Shown here: in pieces, positions 1 to 7,378 of the stretch
Layout of the letters: every line of letters begins with the position of its first letter
Numbering within the stretch: position 1 is the stretch's first letter
Source of the DNA: a virus
Reading direction: 5' to 3' (one strand)
Length of the DNA stretch: 47,254 nt
Virus record (IMG/VR): IMGVR_UViG_3300009788_000144
Coordinates: 1-47,254 of that record
The notes under the pieces: generated by a model
What the model saw: only the letters and a program-made list of their open reading frames with translations
The model's database searches: none
What the model was told of the DNA's origin: nothing
Made by a program: the position numbers and the translations under genes

Positions 1-109
1 CATAGTACACGGTTAACACACTGGAGCACAGTCTGGGCCATCGTGCAAGCCTCCGTGCCCCCAACCACCAGCCTATTATACAATCTTTTTTACAGTATGT
101 CAAGCATTA

Positions 110-708
110 ACAACCATGGTTGTATGGTATGATGGTTTGGGCCGAACTTAATTGCTAGATCAGCGTGGGGTATGCAACGCTTCAGGTGCTCTCTGAGCGG
201 TTTACACCATACAACCATGGTTGTGATACCAACGAACCATTTGGGCCATTAATCAGGCTACAATGGCCCGATGAATTTTCCCACAATGCCAAGCCCCAAG
301 CATTTTACAGTCAAATTGTCAAGAGAATTCTAACTATGGTTGTTTGGGCCAACATGAAAATAAATCACTTGTAAAAAAGAATAGCGCTTGATCCAGTCTT
401 TTATACATGGTCTAATACCCCTATATGAAAACGAAGGATTTGTCAAGTTATTTACATTCTTTTATACAATTAATATACTTGACAACCATCGTAAAATGTG
501 CTAAGGAGGTAAAATAATACCTGACTAAAATACTCAACTATTCAAATAATCTTGACAATGGTTGTCAAGTGTGGTACGACCACAACCATGGTTTAAATGC
601 TCCCTAACTGCCCACAGGCCATAGAGTGATAGGGACAACCACGGAAAACGGTTGCCACAATTGACGATGGTTGTCAAGTAAAAAATTGTCAACAACCATG
701 GTTGACAA
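110..708. repeat. Cluster of AACCATGGTT palindromic sites
   Basis: ACAACCATGGTTGT occurs perfectly at 110-123 and 211-224. Related sites are CTTGACAATGGTTGTCAAG at 551-569 (8-base arms around TGG), TTGACGATGGTTGTCAAG at 661-678, and a site at 686-708 with perfect TTGTCAAC/GTTGACAA arms. Half or imperfect sites occur at 479-491 and 582-594. All have dyad symmetry, as expected for binding sites of a dimeric protein. Several contain TTGACA, so a bound protein could mask a -35 box. The binding protein is not identifiable here. Confidence 0.8.
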
Positions 709-973
709 TGGCGGGGAACTGTGCTAAGGGTTCCAGCCGCGAAACTGTGGTTGTCGTGAGGACAGACCTTACTATCATTGAAAAACCAATATCCACCTTT
801 ACCCACAATTTTCCACTCTTCGACACAATTTAATCCCTTATAATTTATGAGCTTATAATTTATTAGATATTTTCTCACCCTGTACACGCCCAAAAATTGC
901 TCAAATATCAATTAATGCTAACGCACGCGTTAGTATAGTGGCCACAGGGTGCTGAAAGAGCCGATTTAAGAGC

Positions 974-1185
974 CGATTTACAGCTCCATTTACAACCACA
1001 GTTAAGACCCCATTTACAATGGCATTTACAGCCATATTTAACAGTTCATTTACAACCATAGTAAAGACTTGACTAAAGGATTGACTAACCCTTTCGCTAT
1101 AGCCTTGACTAACCCTCTGACTACCGGAGGAACTACCAATGGGACTACGAATGTATGTATAGGGTCATTTACCGAACCATTTACA
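974..1185. repeat. Iterated CATTTACA and TTGACTAA words
   Basis: CATTTACA occurs at 987-994, 1011-1018, 1023-1030, 1047-1054 and 1178-1185, with variants GATTTACA at 975-982 and CATTTACC at 1166-1173; most are followed by A/G-CC or AACC. Between them, TTGACTAA occurs three times at about 1068-1110. Spacing is roughly 12-24 bases in the first group. The layout resembles origin iterons or a multi-site operator. Function is unknown. Confidence 0.65.
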
Positions 1186-1257
1186 ACGTAGCTAAGACCC
1201 ATGTAAGAGTATAGCTAATCATTATAGCTAATAGGTAGTAAGAATGTAATTTACAGG

Positions 1258-1286
1258 TTGTATTTACAGAATAAGTAAGGTATACT
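1258..1286 (+). promoter_or_regulatory. Sigma-70-like promoter of the early gene convoy
   Basis: TTGTAT at 1258-1263, a 17-base spacer, and TATACT at 1281-1286. The predicted start lies about 1293, giving a short leader with AGGAG at 1303-1307 before the first gene. Confidence 0.6.
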
Positions 1287-1306
1287 ACAGCCATAAATTA
1301 TAAGGA
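1281..1306 (+). repeat. 26-bp leader repeat, copy 1
   Basis: This 26-base segment, from the TATACT -10 box through CAGCCATAAATTATAAGGA, recurs at 2679-2704 with one mismatch. Inverted 14-base cores (CCTTATAATTTATG) occur at 836-849 and 8134-8147. It covers a promoter box and the start of the Shine-Dalgarno sequence, so the expression signals appear to have been duplicated. Confidence 0.75.
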
Positions 1307-1316
1307 GAGAATAGTG

Positions 1317-1712
1317 ATGAGTGAATCAATGGGACTATGGAGTATCGAGGGTAAACTTCACTGGATTGATAGCGGTGAGGATATTGATTCCATAAAACGG
1401 TGTGAGTTCTGCCGGGAGTTCTTCAAGAAAGGCTCGGTGTTCAAGGCTCATGAAAGTCGTTGTGATTATCAGCACGGTGGCCAGACGCCCTGTCCAAGAT
1501 GCCACAGCCCTGACATTCGGCACGAGGCGGCAAACTGTCCCTGTTGCAGAACGTGGGAAGGCCCCACATGTTGGTCTGTACCGATCTGTAATGAATGTGG
1601 ACTCACAGGGACAGCGAACTCAGACGGTACGGTTTGGGATCAGTTGGTTTATATAGATGGCCTTCAAGGTCGAAGGTGGAGGCCGTGGAACTGGAAAGAT
1701 GGTGACGACTGA
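1317..1712 (+). CDS. Cysteine-rich zinc-ribbon protein
   Basis: This 131-residue protein is the first gene of the convoy. It holds a CEFC pair near residue 30, a CDYQH stretch, then CPRC, CPCC and CNEC pairs, enough for two or three zinc-binding modules. The CPRCHSPDIRHE segment resembles the small Lar-like/zinc-ribbon proteins common in phages, but I cannot assign it to a named family. The ATG at 1317 is preferred over an in-frame GTG three bases upstream because AGGAG at 1303-1307 is nine bases away. Its stop overlaps the next ATG (TGATG), so translation is probably coupled. Binding of nucleic acid or protein is inferred only from the zinc ribbons. Confidence 0.85.
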   Translation: MSESMGLWSIEGKLHWIDSGEDIDSIKRCEFCREFFKKGSVFKAHESRCDYQHGGQTPCPRCHSPDIRHEAANCPCCRTWEGPTCWSVPICNECGLTGTANSDGTVWDQLVYIDGLQGRRWRPWNWKDGDD

Positions 1713-2203
1713 TGTCATATAACAAGTATAAAGATGCCGAGTATAAGTTTACTGCCATTGCTAATCGCCATTTAGTGGGGGTTCCAATTGATACATGTTA
1801 TATCGCTGCTGTACAGGGTGCCAGTTATCGTGGAATTGGGAAGAGTGCGAAAGAGAGAATTGAGAACTTCGTAAATGAGATGCCTGTTGGGGGTGTTGTT
1901 TATGATGGGTATTTGCTTTATGATCTAGACACTGAGCTATTTGCTGGTGTTGATGGAAAATGGGAGAAGCGAGTAAAGAATATCCTAATTGACGGTGGTG
2001 ACGTTAGTTTTCCTGCTGGTGAAGCAGTCCCACGTTTTAGTGTGGTTACATTACAAAGATTAGGAACGGGGGATGAAGTGGTGTTGGTTCCTTGTAAATC
2101 CCATGTGGCAGCGATTGATGATGATCTATTTATTTATCAGGAGTTTGATTGGCACCGGGCATTTGGTTTAAAGAGCAGGAGCGGCAAGTTGTCGATTATG
2201 TAA
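1712..2203 (+). CDS. VNAF-family paralog, subgroup 1
   Basis: A 163-residue protein of no family I recognise and the first of about 27 paralogs. A GYLLYDLDTELF motif at residues 66-77 is followed by Trp84, a hydrophobic strand VVLVPCKSH at 123-131, and EFDWHRAFGLKSRSGK near the C-terminus. The last segment aligns with the DFVNAFKF tail of later copies. This subgroup (three genes in a row) has longer N-termini and a KSRSGK or KSKSGK ending. No signal peptide or membrane segment is visible, so it is probably cytoplasmic. It starts on the last base of the upstream stop codon. The function is unknown; its place behind a host-type promoter suggests early expression. Confidence 0.88.
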   Translation: MSYNKYKDAEYKFTAIANRHLVGVPIDTCYIAAVQGASYRGIGKSAKERIENFVNEMPVGGVVYDGYLLYDLDTELFAGVDGKWEKRVKNILIDGGDVSFPAGEAVPRFSVVTLQRLGTGDEVVLVPCKSHVAAIDDDLFIYQEFDWHRAFGLKSRSGKLSIM

Positions 2204-2205
2204 TT

Positions 2206-2694
2206 ATGAGCAATCCACAAACTATAGGGGATCTTATTAGGGAAATGGAGGAAAGGGATGGAATGTATGAAATGGAGAAAGGGAATTTTACTATGAGCAG
2301 TGGTATAGCTTGTAGGTTTGTTAATAAGCTGCCTGTTAATGTACGTGATAATTATTATTCTGGATATTTGCTTTATGATTTAGATACTGATTTATTTGCT
2401 GGTGCTGAAGGAGAATGGGAAGAACGAGTAAAGAATGTTCTGCTTGAGGGTGAGGGTGAGGATGTTTATTTTATGACTGGTGAGGCTTGGGGGCCAAGTC
2501 CATACTTTAATAACGCAACGGCGTTGGACCTCTTGAATAAACGAGATGAAATAATACTGGTTCCCTGTAAATCCCATGAGTCAAGGGTTACTGGTAATTT
2601 ATATATCTGTCAGGAGTTTGATTGGAAATGGGCAGTTGTAATAAAGAGTAAGAGTGGCAAGTTGCTGATTAATCAATCTATACTTCAGCCATAA
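2206..2694 (+). CDS. VNAF-family paralog, subgroup 1
   Basis: A 162-residue sister of its neighbours on both sides. GYLLYDLDTDLFAG lies at about residues 53-66, IILVPCKSHES in the second half, and QEFDWKWAVVIKSKSGK at the end. The in-frame ATG at 2149 lies inside the upstream gene; the ATG at 2206, two bases after the previous stop, is preferred because it begins MSNPQTIGDL, a helix-like start of the kind seen in later copies (SIGDII). Nucleotide similarity to the flanking copies is visible over the motif regions, which points to tandem duplication. Function unknown. Confidence 0.85.
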   Translation: MSNPQTIGDLIREMEERDGMYEMEKGNFTMSSGIACRFVNKLPVNVRDNYYSGYLLYDLDTDLFAGAEGEWEERVKNVLLEGEGEDVYFMTGEAWGPSPYFNNATALDLLNKRDEIILVPCKSHESRVTGNLYICQEFDWKWAVVIKSKSGKLLINQSILQP

Positions 2695-2704
2695 ATTATA
2701 AGGA
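2679..2704 (+). repeat. 26-bp leader repeat, copy 2
   Basis: It matches 1281-1306 at 25 of 26 positions, including TATACT and ATAAATTATAAGGA. It spans the end of one paralog and the leader of the next, placing an internal -10 box and ribosome binding site before the gene at 2712. No good -35 box lies 17 bases upstream. Confidence 0.75.
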
Positions 2705-2711
2705 TTTGTAA

Positions 2712-3197
2712 ATGTCAATTGCAGGACAAGAGAAAAGTAGAACCCTACGGGATAAAATAAAGGTAAGGGCCACGGTTGATGCAGTTACTTTTAGTACTGG
2801 GACAACGGTTATTACGTTTATAGACAATATGCCGCCCTCTGATATAATTGCCGTTTTTAATGGGTTTTTGCTTTATGATTTAGACACTGAGCTATTTGCT
2901 AGTGATAAACATGGGTGGGTTGAACATGAAAAAGATTTGATTATTCATGTTGATCATGCCTATGTATCATGGGGAGAGAATGAACTATGGGGGAAAGATC
3001 TTGATGCCGCGCATCCACTTCTTAATGGTCAGCGGATATTATCTTTATTAAAAAAGGGGGATGAAGTGGTGCTGGTTCCCTGTAAATCCCATGAATCAAT
3101 AGTGGGGGAAGTTTTATTTATTTATCAGGAGTTTAATTGGCAGTGTGCATTTGGTATAAAGAGCAGGAGCGGCAAGTTGCCGATTAAGTACTCATGA
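2712..3197 (+). CDS. VNAF-family paralog, subgroup 1
   Basis: A 161-residue protein closest to the two preceding genes. GFLLYDLDTELF lies at residues 51-62, VVLVPCKSHES from 119, then EFNWQCAFGIKSRSGK. The N-terminal 45 residues differ strongly from its sisters, a pattern seen all along the array: variable N-termini joined to a conserved core. It has its own leader, copied from the start of the convoy, with AAGGA ten bases before ATG. Its stop overlaps the next ATG by four bases (ATGA). Function unknown. Confidence 0.88.
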   Translation: MSIAGQEKSRTLRDKIKVRATVDAVTFSTGTTVITFIDNMPPSDIIAVFNGFLLYDLDTELFASDKHGWVEHEKDLIIHVDHAYVSWGENELWGKDLDAAHPLLNGQRILSLLKKGDEVVLVPCKSHESIVGEVLFIYQEFNWQCAFGIKSRSGKLPIKYS

Positions 3198-3604
3198 GCA
3201 TTAAAAATATGAGAAAATGGATGGCTGATATTGTTGATATTAATAAAGAGACGCGTGCTCTTCACCTTCCCCTTAACAGAGAGATTAACAAAAGGGAAGG
3301 GTATGCTATTTGGCATGTGGAAAAGGAAGAGTATTTGTTTGTGGATAATGGCCATATTGGTTGGGACACTGCTGGTTTTTACTTGATCAGTGAAAAAGAT
3401 ATGGAGGCGTTACAAGAATTGTTATGGAAAAGGGTGTTCCAGCGAGAGATGCCGGTCTCGACAACAGAGAGGCAGAGGAATTTGTATCTAGGTGTGTTTA
3501 ATGATGTTGATAAGGTACAAGTCATTCCTTGTGTGAAATATAAGGGTGAAGAATCAAAGCTTGACTTTGTTAATGCATTTGGGTTTGATGGAGCCGGAAG
3601 ATGA
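3194..3604 (+). CDS. VNAF-family paralog, subgroup 2
   Basis: A 136-residue protein and the first of the compact subgroup that carries the tail used here to name the family. GYAIWHVEKEEYLF lies at residues 36-49, GWD follows near 56, IPCVKYKGEESKLDFVNAFGF ends the protein apart from five residues. A glutamine/glutamate-rich helix (MEALQELLWKR) separates the two conserved ends. ATGA overlaps couple it to both neighbours. The protein is acidic with no membrane segment. Function unknown. Confidence 0.88.
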   Translation: MSIKNMRKWMADIVDINKETRALHLPLNREINKREGYAIWHVEKEEYLFVDNGHIGWDTAGFYLISEKDMEALQELLWKRVFQREMPVSTTERQRNLYLGVFNDVDKVQVIPCVKYKGEESKLDFVNAFGFDGAGR

Positions 3605-4041
3605 GTCATACTGAGAAGAAATATGAAAAGAGACTGCTGACCCCGGAAGAACGATGGAATGATGTCGTGGATGATGCCCGTGTTGTTAGGCATAATGCTG
3701 AGATTGTTTCTGATATTAATAGGGAGATCAATAAGGTTGAGGGGTATGTCATTTGGCATATGGATGATGATAAGTATCTGTCTATGGATGATGATACTAT
3801 TGGTTGGGATATTGCGCATTTTGTTGTCATTGATGGAGAAGATATAGAGATGTTGCAGGAGATGTTATATACGGGTTCTGACACCATCCTGACGGTAGCA
3901 TCTGATTATCAAGTAGATTTGTATCATGCTGTGGTGATCTGGGTGGCTCATTTACAGATTGTTCCTTGTGTAAAATACGAGGGCGAAGAGCCACAGTTTG
4001 ATTATGTTAATGCATTTAGGTTTGATAGGGCTGAACAATAA
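3601..4041 (+). CDS. VNAF-family paralog, subgroup 2
   Basis: A 146-residue protein with GYVIWHMDDDKYLSMDDD at residues 48-65, GWD at 68-70, then IVPCVKYEGEEPQFDYVNAFRF ending near residue 141. It is the clearest example of the family consensus. The first 40 residues, rich in Lys, Arg and Glu, are unlike those of its neighbours. It overlaps the upstream gene by four bases. A 37-base gap follows before a gene of a different family, so the run of paralogs is interrupted here. Function unknown. Confidence 0.88.
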   Translation: MSHTEKKYEKRLLTPEERWNDVVDDARVVRHNAEIVSDINREINKVEGYVIWHMDDDKYLSMDDDTIGWDIAHFVVIDGEDIEMLQEMLYTGSDTILTVASDYQVDLYHAVVIWVAHLQIVPCVKYEGEEPQFDYVNAFRFDRAEQ

Positions 4042-4078
4042 GTAATTTACTGAATACAAACTAACAGAGGAATACAAA

Positions 4079-4381
4079 ATGAAAAAATCAGAGAAAACAT
4101 TTACACGTATCAAATGCGAATTGATTAGAAGTGGTGAGGGGTACGCCGTTGAAATCCCGATGATGCTCATTTACACTCAGGGTGAAAGCAAAGAGGACGC
4201 CTATTCTATGGCCAAAGATTCTGTTGAAAATGTTTTTAATAAAGCAAATGTTGAAGTAATTATCTCTGATGTTGAAGATGACATTTTCTACATCACATCC
4301 ACCAATGAAAAAACTTTCGTGGATTTTATTCGGAAACAAGCCCCTACTACCGTAGAGGTAATGAACAGACGCAGAAATTGA
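4079..4381 (+). CDS. HicB-like small protein
   Basis: A 100-residue protein. Residues 10-55 (EGYAVEIPMMLIYTQGESKEDAYSMAKDSVENVF) follow the HicB antitoxin pattern of a short beta-rich start, a Gly-then-acidic turn (TQGES), and a helix in which Ala and acidic residues alternate. Typical HicB proteins also have a C-terminal DNA-binding domain; here the C-terminal 45 residues show no clear helix-turn-helix. No HicA toxin gene is adjacent, so this would be an orphan partial-RNase-H-fold protein. AGAGGA lies nine bases before ATG. The family call comes from the motif alone and is moderate. Confidence 0.7.
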   Translation: MKKSEKTFTRIKCELIRSGEGYAVEIPMMLIYTQGESKEDAYSMAKDSVENVFNKANVEVIISDVEDDIFYITSTNEKTFVDFIRKQAPTTVEVMNRRRN

Positions 4382-4404
4382 AAACCATTTGGCGAGGCTG
4401 AATA

Positions 4405-4905
4405 ATGAGTAATTTATTGAAATGGATGGATGCAGTGAAAGAGCAGAAATTCACCGAAATGGTGAAAAAGCATTCTTCAGAACTACTCGGATATGCCCAC
4501 TGGATAAAGGGGGAACTTGAGGCTGAGGATTTGTTGCAGAAAACATGGCTCAAGGCATGGAGAAACTATGATAAAATTAAAGACGTGAAATCAGAAATAG
4601 CTTGGCTCAAGTTTATGATGAAACGCCTCTCTTTGCATCAATTTGAGAGAATGGAATCAAAGATGGTGTTTATCCCCTTGGACGAACAGGAAAGAGACCT
4701 TTATTTTAATGTTGATTTCACTGATGCCATTTTTCTGGAACAGATGTTTGACAGAGCTTCACCTAAAGCGGCAGAGGCAGGAAGGCAGCGTGTACAAGAA
4801 GAATTAACTAATGTAGAAATACACAGAATGTATGGTACCAACCCAATAACAGTAGCAACCAGATACATGCGTTTCGTAAAATATTGTCAGGAAAACTTAC
4901 AATGA
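4405..4905 (+). CDS. ECF-like sigma factor (region 2 plus degenerate region 4)
   Basis: A 166-residue protein. Residues 28-75 (LLGYAHWIKGELEAEDLLQK, TWLKAWRNYDKI, then SEIAWLKFMMKRLSLHQFER) match sigma-70 region 2 of the RpoE/ECF group: an acidic AEDLLQ-TWLKAWR helix for core RNA polymerase binding and an AWL-RL helix for the -10 element. The C-terminal MYGTNPITVATRYMRFVKYC fits a weakened region 4 helix-turn-helix. Length is slightly below the family norm of about 180. It sits inside the VNAF array and overlaps the next gene by four bases. It may redirect host polymerase to phage genes. It is not the T4 gp55 type. An alternative is a sigma-derived regulator that has lost promoter recognition. 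Confidence 0.72.
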   Translation: MSNLLKWMDAVKEQKFTEMVKKHSSELLGYAHWIKGELEAEDLLQKTWLKAWRNYDKIKDVKSEIAWLKFMMKRLSLHQFERMESKMVFIPLDEQERDLYFNVDFTDAIFLEQMFDRASPKAAEAGRQRVQEELTNVEIHRMYGTNPITVATRYMRFVKYCQENLQ

Positions 4906-5243
4906 AATCAATAGGTGACATAATAAATGGTATGAAGTGGATGAATGTAGAGAAAGGGTATGTTCTATTACATATGGATTTAGACGCCTATCTGTTTGTT
5001 GATGACGAGTTACGATGGGACGCTGATAAGTTTTCTTCTATTGAAGAAGAAACTATTGATGTATTACGAGATTGGGTATGGCGGGGGACACCGAGTCTTG
5101 CATTAATCCCATTGTTGTTTCCGTTGTTCCAGTTTATGTTTGACATGGCTGATTCTATTTTGGTCATTCCTTGTGTGAAATATGAGGGTGAAGAACCAAA
5201 GCTTGATTATGTTAATGCATTTAAGTTTGCTAGGGCCGAGTAA
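4902..5243 (+). CDS. VNAF-family paralog, subgroup 2
   Basis: A 113-residue, minimal member. The start at 4902 is preferred to an ATG at 4884: it forms an ATGA overlap with the sigma-like gene and yields MKSIGDII, matching MTSIGDII of the next gene. GYVLLHMDLDAYLF lies at 19-32, RWD at 38-40, then VIPCVKYEGEEPKLDYVNAFKF ending at 109. Because so little lies outside the motifs, this copy best defines the core domain. Function unknown. Confidence 0.87.
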   Translation: MKSIGDIINGMKWMNVEKGYVLLHMDLDAYLFVDDELRWDADKFSSIEEETIDVLRDWVWRGTPSLALIPLLFPLFQFMFDMADSILVIPCVKYEGEEPKLDYVNAFKFARAE

Positions 5244-5611
5244 TGACATCAATAGGTGACATAATAAAGAATATGAGATCAGCGTATGTCGTAAATCCTG
5301 ATATAAGTAGCTGTATTGTATACAATACAAGGTATGAGAAGTATTTGAATGCAAATCTGGTTAACAATTATGTGTATTGGGATACAACTGGTTGGCTTTC
5401 TATACCGGATAAAGGAATTGAAATATTAAATGAGTTGTTAGTGGATGAATGCCAGCCCCTGCTAGTAGATACATCACTGGAAGCCATGGTTCCGATCATA
5501 CAACTGGAACTGGAGTACATATTAATTGTTCCGTGTATCCATTTTAAAAAGAAAAGCACAGAAGTACAGCTTGATTTTGTTAATGCATTTAGGTTTGATG
5601 AGGCTGAGTGA
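5243..5611 (+). CDS. VNAF-family paralog, subgroup 2
   Basis: A 122-residue protein. It shares the SIGDII N-terminus with its upstream neighbour, showing that this pair is a recent duplication. The first motif is degenerate (SCIVYNTRYEKYL), VYWD follows, and the tail is VQLDFVNAFRFDEAE. The LIVPCIHF strand has His in place of the usual Lys-Tyr pair. Its ATG starts on the last base of the previous stop codon. Function unknown. Confidence 0.87.
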   Translation: MTSIGDIIKNMRSAYVVNPDISSCIVYNTRYEKYLNANLVNNYVYWDTTGWLSIPDKGIEILNELLVDECQPLLVDTSLEAMVPIIQLELEYILIVPCIHFKKKSTEVQLDFVNAFRFDEAE

Positions 5612-6009
5612 TGGCTGAGTATTGGTATGATATTGTGGATAAAGCTGCTGCTTCTATCGGTGGTATTGGTTCCCTTGGTAAAGCCATTGAAGATATTGTT
5701 AAGGAAATATCCAAGAAAGAGGGATATGTTATTTTTGATATAGAAAGGGAAATGTATGTGTATATAGACGAAATTGTTGCGGTGTGGGATATTGATAAGT
5801 TCACTATTATTTCTGGAGATATCATTGATTCAATACAGGACATAATTTCACACAACAAAAAGGAAATAATAGTAGGTTTGGATATATCCTTCCTTAATAC
5901 GATGCGGGGGGTGGTTGATTCTCTGCTGATTATTCCTTGTGTGGAATATACGGGATTAGAACCAAAGCTTGACTTTGTTAATGCATTTAAGTTTAATGGG
6001 ACTAAGTGA
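5608..6009 (+). CDS. VNAF-family paralog, subgroup 2
   Basis: A 133-residue protein with a Gly/Ala/Ile-rich N-terminal helix, GYVIFDIEREMYVYID, VWD, then LLIIPCVEYTGLEPKLDFVNAFKF. Two Ile-rich stretches (IIDSIQDII and EIIVGL) fill the variable middle. It overlaps both neighbours by four bases. The DNA coding for the tail, GTTAATGCATTTAAGTTT, is identical or nearly so in at least six neighbouring genes. Function unknown. Confidence 0.88.
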   Translation: MMAEYWYDIVDKAAASIGGIGSLGKAIEDIVKEISKKEGYVIFDIEREMYVYIDEIVAVWDIDKFTIISGDIIDSIQDIISHNKKEIIVGLDISFLNTMRGVVDSLLIIPCVEYTGLEPKLDFVNAFKFNGTK

Positions 6010-6467
6010 TGACTCAATCTACCCATCAGCGAACTGGGGTGAATAAAATTGCTGCTAAGTTGGTAAGGGGGAATATTGGTATTAGGGACGGTATCCAGAA
6101 GATAATTAAGAAACTCCATAAACAAGAAAAGCATAAAAGGGATGAACACACGGAGAAGGGGTATATTGTCTGGAATTCTATAGAGGATGTGTACTTAGGT
6201 GATAATGGATATCCAACCGAATCTATGTGGGAACAGAGTATTACATCTTTCATTTATTTTCTTTCTGAAGAAGATGTTGATGTGGTGCAGGCGTTGATAA
6301 TTAATCATGGTCGATCTTCTGTAAATATAACGTCGCGGCAGTTAACTATATATCGAGCTGTGAATGAAATTTTGGACGGTGTGGTAATTGTTCCTAGTGT
6401 GTATTCTACAATGGGATATAAAGAGTTTGATTTTGTTAATGCCTTTAAGTTTGGTACAATAAAATGA
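6006..6467 (+). CDS. VNAF-family paralog, subgroup 2
   Basis: A 153-residue protein with a basic, Lys-rich N-terminus of about 45 residues (KIIKKLHKQEKHKRDEH), then GYIVWNSIEDVYLGDNGY, a Trp, VVIVPSVYS, and DFVNAFKFGTIK at the C-terminus. The basic extension is unusual for the array and could bind nucleic acid or an acidic partner; this is inference. It is coupled by ATGA overlaps on both sides. Confidence 0.87.
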   Translation: MMTQSTHQRTGVNKIAAKLVRGNIGIRDGIQKIIKKLHKQEKHKRDEHTEKGYIVWNSIEDVYLGDNGYPTESMWEQSITSFIYFLSEEDVDVVQALIINHGRSSVNITSRQLTIYRAVNEILDGVVIVPSVYSTMGYKEFDFVNAFKFGTIK

Positions 6468-6778
6468 TTAACGAAATTGGAAATTTTATATACGTGGTTT
6501 CTCACGATAAGTATGTTCGGATGAAGGAAAAGGATGTTGGTAATCTTTGGGAACCGAATTTGCGTTTATCTGATGAGCCCTCTCCTAACAGGAGATATAG
6601 GTTGGTGGAGAAAAGTTTTATTATTACCTTCCTATTGTATATGAATATTAAGTTTGAGGACGTTAAGATTGTTGGATTTGTTCAGGAAGATGGTGAGATA
6701 GAAGTTGACCACCAAAGCATTACCAATTTATTTAATATTTTTGGTTCTGATGGTGTTAAAATTAGTGTTTGGCTATAG
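6464..6778 (+). CDS. Degenerate VNAF-family paralog
   Basis: A 104-residue protein. It keeps the first motif in altered form (GNFIYVVSHDKYVRM) and a Trp at about 30, but the second half (EVDHQSITNLFNIFGSDG) has lost the IVPC strand and the VNAF tail. It could be a decaying copy or one adapted to a new role. The frame is intact and it overlaps the upstream gene by four bases. Assignment to the family rests on position and one motif. Confidence 0.7.
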   Translation: MINEIGNFIYVVSHDKYVRMKEKDVGNLWEPNLRLSDEPSPNRRYRLVEKSFIITFLLYMNIKFEDVKIVGFVQEDGEIEVDHQSITNLFNIFGSDGVKISVWL

Positions 6779-6788
6779 GAGAAAGAAC

Positions 6789-7316
6789 GTGGATAAGTAT
6801 AAGTTGATTGAAGTGTCAGATGAAACACGTAAGATTAATATGCCCGTGTTGGATGAAGACGTGCGTGACAGGGGTTTAGAAGAGTTTGGGCTTGAAGGTG
6901 ATCACGGCAAGGTTGTGACCATTGATGTCTGTAAGAGCGTATACATCTGCCCTATCTGTGAAGAAGAGAATGTCATGGTGATGGTGAATAACCGTATCAT
7001 CTTTGGTTCCAGTTCTTCTAATGACAGTAAAGGCGGCGAGATGTGTGTCAAGTGTTCCTCGTTACCGAAGGAAGAGATTGATGCGCGGTTTGAGGCCACT
7101 GAGGGTGGAATGAGTCCTTTGTGGCGAACTAAGGAAGAATTAGAACACCACACGATCATAATTGATGCCGGTGACGTGTTTTGGGGACAGGTAGAAGATT
7201 TTGGGAATTGTTTTTTCAGCAATTGTTCGGAAGACTTCATTGTTGACTGGTGTGCTGAAAATGGATGGTCCCTGCGTATAATGCGCGGTATTGTTCAACC
7301 CCCAAGAACGGAATAG
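6789..7316 (+). CDS. Zinc-ribbon protein, unknown
   Basis: The frame is open from 6705, but a GTG at 6789 with AGGAG at 6777-6781 is the likely start, giving 175 residues. A CPICEEEN motif near residue 53 pairs with CVKCSS about 30 residues later, forming a probable zinc ribbon. The C-terminal 60 residues (WRTKEELEHH, then DVFWGQVEDFGN, ending RIMRGIVQPP) have no motif I know. It interrupts the VNAF array and is followed by a 62-base gap. Function unknown. Confidence 0.8.
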   Translation: MDKYKLIEVSDETRKINMPVLDEDVRDRGLEEFGLEGDHGKVVTIDVCKSVYICPICEEENVMVMVNNRIIFGSSSSNDSKGGEMCVKCSSLPKEEIDARFEATEGGMSPLWRTKEELEHHTIIIDAGDVFWGQVEDFGNCFFSNCSEDFIVDWCAENGWSLRIMRGIVQPPRTE

Positions 7317-7378
7317 TATCATGTTTACTGCTGATTTTTTTCTGGCCATACTTATAACATAACGGTGGGTGGTGGAAT

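Larger units (their letters stand above)
1..1313. promoter_or_regulatory. Gene-free leader region with dense short repeats
   Basis: No convincing gene lies here: the open frames run through palindromes, lack ribosome binding sites and resemble no protein I know. The first 750 bases carry repeated AACCATGG palindromes and recurring TTTGGGCC words; 940-1285 carries iterated ATTTACA and TTGACTAA words; a sigma-70-like promoter closes the region just before the first gene. The arrangement suggests a control region for the early gene convoy downstream, or a replication origin. That reading is inference. Confidence 0.7.

Noticed and set aside
165-374. Plus-strand 69-codon frame in the leader region
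   Set aside because: Crosses a perfect AACCATGGTT palindrome and lacks a ribosome binding site.
534-911. Minus-strand 125-codon frame in the leader region
   Set aside because: It runs through the palindrome cluster, has no Shine-Dalgarno sequence and no recognisable fold or repeats of a protein kind.
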